Of a stretch of DNA of 9,698 nucleotides, positions 6,487-9,698 are shown piece by piece (the stretch's first letter is position 1; every line of letters starts with the position of its first letter). Location: positions 1-9,698 of the forward strand of contig JAFLJU010000107.1 in the NCBI GenBank assembly GCA_022712835.1. The letters are read 5' to 3'. The notes under the pieces are model-generated. The model saw only the letters and a program-made list of their open reading frames with translations, searched no databases and had not been told where the DNA came from. The translations under genes and the position numbers were made by a program. The DNA comes from Desulfobacteraceae bacterium. GTDB taxonomy: Bacteria > Desulfobacterota > Desulfobacteria > Desulfobacterales > Desulfobacteraceae.

Positions 6487-7819
6487 TTCAACGACGGATC
6501 CATCCATTTTAAATCTGTCCTCAGGCCCGGCGGTTGCACCGTTCAAAGCCGAGGAAACCCGGGCCCGGACCATGGATGTGGTTAATAAAGGGCTTGCCAG
6601 GCGTTATCGATCCGAAAGGCGGTTCAGGCGAATTGGGCTATCTGCCATTCTTTTGAGTCTGGCCTTTCTGGCTGTTCTTTTTATCAGTATCTTTGCCAAC
6701 GGGTATACAGCATTCAAGCAGACCTTTATCCAACTGGAGGTCTTTTTGGATCCTTCGGTAATTGACAAGGAAAATTTGGAAACAGCCAATTACATGGGGC
6801 TTGTGAAGCAATCCCTGAAAACAACCTTCCCCCAGGTATTAAGCCGGGCAGACAAACGTAAATTGTATAGGATCGTCAGCACCGGGGCTGCCTTTGATTT
6901 GCGAGATTTTGTAAAAAAGAATCGCCATGAAATCGGCAATACCATAGAGATCTGGGTGCCAGCGGATGATGACGTGGACATGCTCATGAAAGGGCATATC
7001 TCCCGGGATCTACCGGAAGATGAGCGGCGCATGAATGATACCCAGATTTCCTGGGTGGATCATCTCATCTGTCAGTCACGGATTAAACAAGAGTTCAACA
7101 CCAGGTTCTTTACGGGAGGAGATTCCCGGGAACCTGAGTTGGCAGGGATATGGGGGGCTACCTGTGGATCTCTTTATACCCTTCTTGTGACCTTGTGTCT
7201 GTCTTTTCCCATCGGGATTGCAACCGCGATCTATTTAGAAGAATTTGCCCCCACCAATCGCTGGACTGATGTGGTTGAGGTGAATATAAATAATCTGGCA
7301 GCCGTTCCCTCCATTGTTTTCGGGCTGCTGGGGCTTGCCGTGTTTCTCAATTTTTTCGGTCTGCCAAGATCCGCTCCCCTTGTGGGCGGGCTGGTGTTGA
7401 CCCTGATGACCCTGCCCACCATTATCATTGCCAGTCGGGCATCCTTAAAATCAGTTCCCCCCTCCATCCGGGAGGCGGCTCTCGGGATCGGGGCATCCAA
7501 AACCCAGATGGTGGCCCACCATGTATTGCCTTTGGCCATGCCCGGAATGCTCACCGGTACCATTATCGGTATGGCCCAGGCCCTGGGGGAGACAGCACCC
7601 TTGCTGATGATCGGCATGGTGGCTTTTATCGTGGATATTCCCGGCGGGTTCACAGACCCTGCAACTGTATTGCCGGTGCAGATATTTTTATGGGCAGACA
7701 GCCCGGAAAGAGCGTTTTTAGAAAAAACCTCTGCCGCCATCATGGTCCTTCTGGTCTTCCTTGTGGCCATGAACGCCTTGGCAGTTGTTTTGAGAAAGAA
7801 ATTTGAAAGAAGATGGTAA
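6479..7819 (+). CDS. pstA: PstA: long-form phosphate ABC transporter permease
   Basis: This is the second permease of the Pst transporter: 446 aa from the ATG at 6479, where E. coli has about 300. That start overlaps pstC by 8 nt and has GGGAG (6470-6474) just upstream. A longer reading from 6443 lacks such a site. Residues 1-50 are a hydrophilic, basic cytoplasmic tail, and 53-75 the first TM. Residues 80-220 are a large soluble insertion, probably periplasmic, of the DUF3333 type known in long PstA proteins. The permease core follows: GIWGATCGSLYTLLVT (223-238), YLEEFAP, NNLAAVPSIVFGLLGL (271-286), the EAA loop IREAALGIGASKTQMV (330-345) and ALGETAPLLMIG (368-379). PstC and PstA are both long forms, which suggests they evolved as a matched pair. 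pstS follows after about 50 nt. Confidence 0.95.
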   Translation: MNNSTTDPSILNLSSGPAVAPFKAEETRARTMDVVNKGLARRYRSERRFRRIGLSAILLSLAFLAVLFISIFANGYTAFKQTFIQLEVFLDPSVIDKENLETANYMGLVKQSLKTTFPQVLSRADKRKLYRIVSTGAAFDLRDFVKKNRHEIGNTIEIWVPADDDVDMLMKGHISRDLPEDERRMNDTQISWVDHLICQSRIKQEFNTRFFTGGDSREPELAGIWGATCGSLYTLLVTLCLSFPIGIATAIYLEEFAPTNRWTDVVEVNINNLAAVPSIVFGLLGLAVFLNFFGLPRSAPLVGGLVLTLMTLPTIIIASRASLKSVPPSIREAALGIGASKTQMVAHHVLPLAMPGMLTGTIIGMAQALGETAPLLMIGMVAFIVDIPGGFTDPATVLPVQIFLWADSPERAFLEKTSAAIMVLLVFLVAMNALAVVLRKKFERRW

Positions 7820-7854
7820 TTTATTGGTTTAGGTTTGTTAATAAAATTATAATG

Positions 7855-7869
7855 TTTAGGAGTCCTAAA
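7855..7869 (+). promoter_or_regulatory. pstS: Palindrome enclosing the pstS Shine-Dalgarno
   Basis: TTTAGGA-G-TCCTAAA is a perfect 7+1+7 inverted repeat that ends directly before the ATG at 7870. It contains the AGGAG ribosome binding site (7858-7862). As DNA it could be an operator. As RNA the one-nt centre prevents a tight hairpin, though a slightly opened stem or dimer is possible. Function unknown. Confidence 0.5.
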
Positions 7870-8952
7870 ATGAAAAAAATGTTTATTTCAGTGTTTGTCC
7901 TGGTTTTTGGCCTGATTTCAGGATTGGGCCTTGGAAATGGATTTGCCAGTTCTTCAAGGGATTATATCTCCGTTGTCGGATCGTCAACGGTTTATCCCTT
8001 TGCCACAGTTGTGGCTGAGCAGTTTGGAAAATCCACCTCCTTTAAAACCCCGAAAATTGAATAAACCGGATCCGGTGGCGTTCACAAATTGTTTGGGGCG
8101 GGGGTGGGGGTACAATTTCCGGATATCACCAATTCTTCCCGTCGTATCAAAAAATCAGAGCTTGAAAAAGCCATGAAAAATGGGGTGAAAGAGATTGTTG
8201 AAGTGAAAATCGGTTATGACGGCATCGTCATTGCCAATTCCAAGAGCGCTCCCTCCTTTCACTTGACCCGGAAAGATCTGTTTCTGGCCCTGGCCAAGGA
8301 TGTTCCGGCCACAGATTCTCTGGATAGTGACCCGGCAGGTAAACTGGTTCCCAACCCTTACAAAACATGGAAAGACGTGAATTCAAGCCTGCCCAATATC
8401 AAGATTGAGGTTCTGGGACCCCCTCCCACTTCCGGAACACGGGATGCTTTTGTGGAACTGGCCATGGAAGGCGGTGCCAAAAAGATAACTTGGATCAAAG
8501 CCCTTAAGAAAACGGACAAAAATGCCTATAAAGCCCTTTGCCATACCATTCGTGAAGACGGTGCCTATATTGAGGCCGGTGAAAATGACAACCTGATTGT
8601 CCAGAAACTTTCGGCCAACAAAAATGCGCTGGGTATCTTTGGCTTCTCTTTTCTTGACCAGAATGCAGACAAGCTTCAGGGTTCTTTTGTGGATGGCGTT
8701 CAGCCAAAATTTGAGGCCATTGCCGACGGAAGCTATCCTGTTTCCAGGCCCCTTTTCTTCTATGTAAAAAAAGCCCATGTTCAGACCATTCCCGGAATGA
8801 AAGAGTTTCTTGCTGAGTTTACCAGTGAAAAAGCCTGGGGAGATGAAGGATATCTGACAGACAAGGGCTTGATTCCCATGCCAGAGGCTGAAAGAAAATT
8901 GTTCCATGAAAATGTTAAAACGTTGAAACCAATGTTGTTGTCAGACTTATAA
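7870..8952 (+). pseudogene. pstS: pstS: periplasmic phosphate-binding protein gene interrupted by an in-frame TAA
   Basis: The product would be the secreted phosphate receptor that feeds PstCA. Ignoring the stop, the frame encodes 360 residues. It has a signal peptide (MKKMFISVFVLVFGLIS, cleavage likely after GFA at 26), the N-terminal VGSSTVYPFA loop (36-45), a loop TGSGGVHKLF (66-75), DITNSSRRIKKSE (85-97) and TSGTRDAF (187-194). The last corresponds to the second phosphate-binding loop of PstS. Codon 65 (8062-8064) is TAA, preceding TGSGG, where relatives usually have a small residue; one base change from TCA (serine) would explain it. The phase is the same on both sides, so this is a nonsense change and not a frameshift. 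The downstream reading is undamaged, so the lesion is recent or a sequence error. The start is supported by AGGAG at 7 nt. The truncated 64-aa product could not bind phosphate. Confidence 0.88.
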
Positions 8953-8962
8953 AAACTGCTCT

Positions 8963-9011
8963 GGCGGGGCAGGCAGTATCGTCTGTCCCGCTTGGGTCTT
9001 GTTTTGCTTTT
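8963..9011 (+). terminator. Hairpin with T-rich tail between pstS and pstB (terminator or attenuator)
   Basis: GCGGGGCAG (8964-8972) pairs with CTGTCCCGC (8983-8991) with one G-T wobble. Two more pairs close the inside, leaving a six-nt loop AGTATC, and another wobble extends the base. The downstream tail is T-rich (TCTTGTTTTGCTTTT) but not an uninterrupted U run, so termination may be partial. Placement after the binding-protein gene and before the ATPase gene fits the common pattern in ABC operons, where the hairpin raises the yield of the upstream binding-protein message. Confidence 0.7.
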
Positions 9012-9086
9012 AAAAAAAAATGGATACGAATTTTCCTAGGCAATTAATAAACGTAAAAAAATATGTAAACTATAAATATTCAAACC

Positions 9087-9134
9087 ATGGACAAGGGAGG
9101 CAATGGGGCGGCACCCGTTCCCGCAAGAAAATGA
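9087..9134 (+). CDS. Possible 15-codon leader ORF coupled to pstB
   Basis: ATG at 9087 opens a short frame ([15 protein letters not shown]) whose TGA overlaps the candidate pstB start as ATGA (9131-9134), a classic arrangement for termination-reinitiation. There is no Shine-Dalgarno before 9087. The strong AAGGGAGG at 9093-9100 lies inside it, and two nt later an ATG at 9103 opens a third, 42-codon frame ending at 9231. Coding of any of these is unproven; the alternative is that they are chance frames in a leader. Confidence 0.2.
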   Translation: MDKGGNGAAPVPARK

Positions 9135-9698
9135 GAAAAAAACTGGTACCCAGAAAAGAAAGATCCACTGTTGGAGAATTCCGGGTGGAGAATCCCCGGA
9201 TGAGCTGTCGGAATGTGGATGTCTATTATAACCACGGTGACAAAAAAGCCATTAACAATATCAGCCTGGATATTGGCCGCAATGAAGTGATCGCCCTGAT
9301 CGGTCCTTCCGGTTGTGGGAAATCCACTTTTTTGCGGTGCCTGAATCGCATGAATGACACCATTGACGGATGCAAGGTAACCGGGCAGATCACCATTGAC
9401 AATGAAAATGGCGATAATAAAAATATTTATGACAAGGATGTGGATGTGGTGCCCCTTAGGGCCCAGGTGGGAATGGTATTTCAAAAACCAAATCCTTTTC
9501 CCAAGTCCATCTATGATAATATTGCCTACGGCCCGAAAATCCACGGGATTGTCCAGAATCGGGACGAGACAGATGAACTGGTGGAACAATCCCTTAAACG
9601 GGCAGGCCTTTGGAAAGAGGTAAAAGATCGTCTTGGTCAGCCGGGGACAGGTCTTTCCGGCGGACAGCAGCAGCGGTTGTGCATTGCCAGAACCATTG
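9131..9698 (+). CDS. pstB: PstB: phosphate transporter ATPase (cut by right edge)
   Basis: This cytoplasmic ATPase drives the PstCA permease. The visible 189 residues include CRNVDVYY (25-32 from the 9131 start), Walker [19 protein letters not shown], the PstB-specific Q-loop stretch [19 protein letters not shown], and the signature [14 protein letters not shown] near the window end. Walker B and the H-loop lie beyond the edge. The start is uncertain. The ATG at 9131 gives an acidic-poor, basic N-terminal tail ([12 protein letters not shown]) but has no Shine-Dalgarno; the ATG at 9200 has GGAG 9 nt upstream and would begin right at the conserved [10 protein letters not shown]. The gene follows pstS after a hairpin and an AT-rich stretch (9012-9086) that includes TATAAA at 9071-9076 but no good -35. 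phoU would be the usual next gene. Confidence 0.93.
   Translation, partial: MRKKLVPRKERSTVGEFRVENPRMSCRNVDVYYNHGDKKAINNISLDIGRNEVIALIGPSGCGKSTFLRCLNRMNDTIDGCKVTGQITIDNENGDNKNIYDKDVDVVPLRAQVGMVFQKPNPFPKSIYDNIAYGPKIHGIVQNRDETDELVEQSLKRAGLWKEVKDRLGQPGTGLSGGQQQRLCIARTI

Noticed and set aside
7824..7853. Internal promoter before pstS: TTGGTT with 18 nt to a perfect TATAAT
   Set aside because: The -35 is weak and transcription would start about at the ribosome binding site, cutting it. I do not list it as a feature.
8065..8176. Frameshift as the cause of the pstS break
   Set aside because: Codons on both sides of the TAA are in the same phase and read as PstS-like sequence, so a substitution explains it without an indel.
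9048..9076. Promoter before pstB at TATAAA (9071-9076)
   Set aside because: The region is simply AT-rich; no -35 element better than three matches occurs at suitable spacing.

Overview
The window looks like chromosomal DNA from a Gram-negative bacterium with an outer membrane. A Desulfobacterota (Desulfobacteraceae-like) origin is my best guess, from the Mla gene set without a KdsD/KdsC-type neighbourhood, the RsbU/RsbW/STAS signalling genes and the long-form PstC/PstA. That guess is inference from protein style, not from a search. The window holds three gene blocks, two of them cut by its edges.

Block 1 (1-1574, minus strand) is a partner-switching signalling pair: a GAF-SpoIIE (PP2C-type) serine phosphatase of RsbU type, followed about 10 nt later by an RsbW-like anti-sigma/serine kinase that runs off the left edge. 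A 1575-1751 divergent intergenic region carries sigma70-like promoters for both directions.

Block 2 (1752-4762, plus strand) is a compact phospholipid-transport operon: mlaF (ATPase), mlaE (permease), mlaD (MCE protein), a STAS-domain protein with an intact DSSG phosphorylation motif, and mlaC (periplasmic carrier). The STAS protein sits where an MlaB-like subunit would be expected, yet it looks like a classical phosphorylatable RsbV/SpoIIAA. With the phosphatase and kinase encoded divergently, this is the most interesting functional hypothesis in the window: partner-switch control of the Mla transporter, or a shared STAS pool.

Block 3 (about 4920-9698, plus strand) is a high-affinity phosphate uptake operon in the order pstC, pstA, pstS, pstB (partial). 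Upstream of pstC are four direct repeats with an exact 11-nt period, followed by a -10-like element, as in a double Pho box. Next come a structured leader and three tandem 12-nt repeats, the last of which forms the ribosome binding site. pstS is interrupted by an in-frame TAA at codon 65, in the predicted phosphate-binding loop, while the rest of the frame is intact. A strong hairpin with a T-rich tail separates pstS from pstB, and the pstB start region has conflicting initiation signals.

I see no tRNA, rRNA, insertion sequence, CRISPR array or phage gene. The window is mostly ordinary core functions. Its oddities are regulatory (Pho repeats, tandem-repeat RBS, palindromic RBS, STAS in mla) and the broken pstS.
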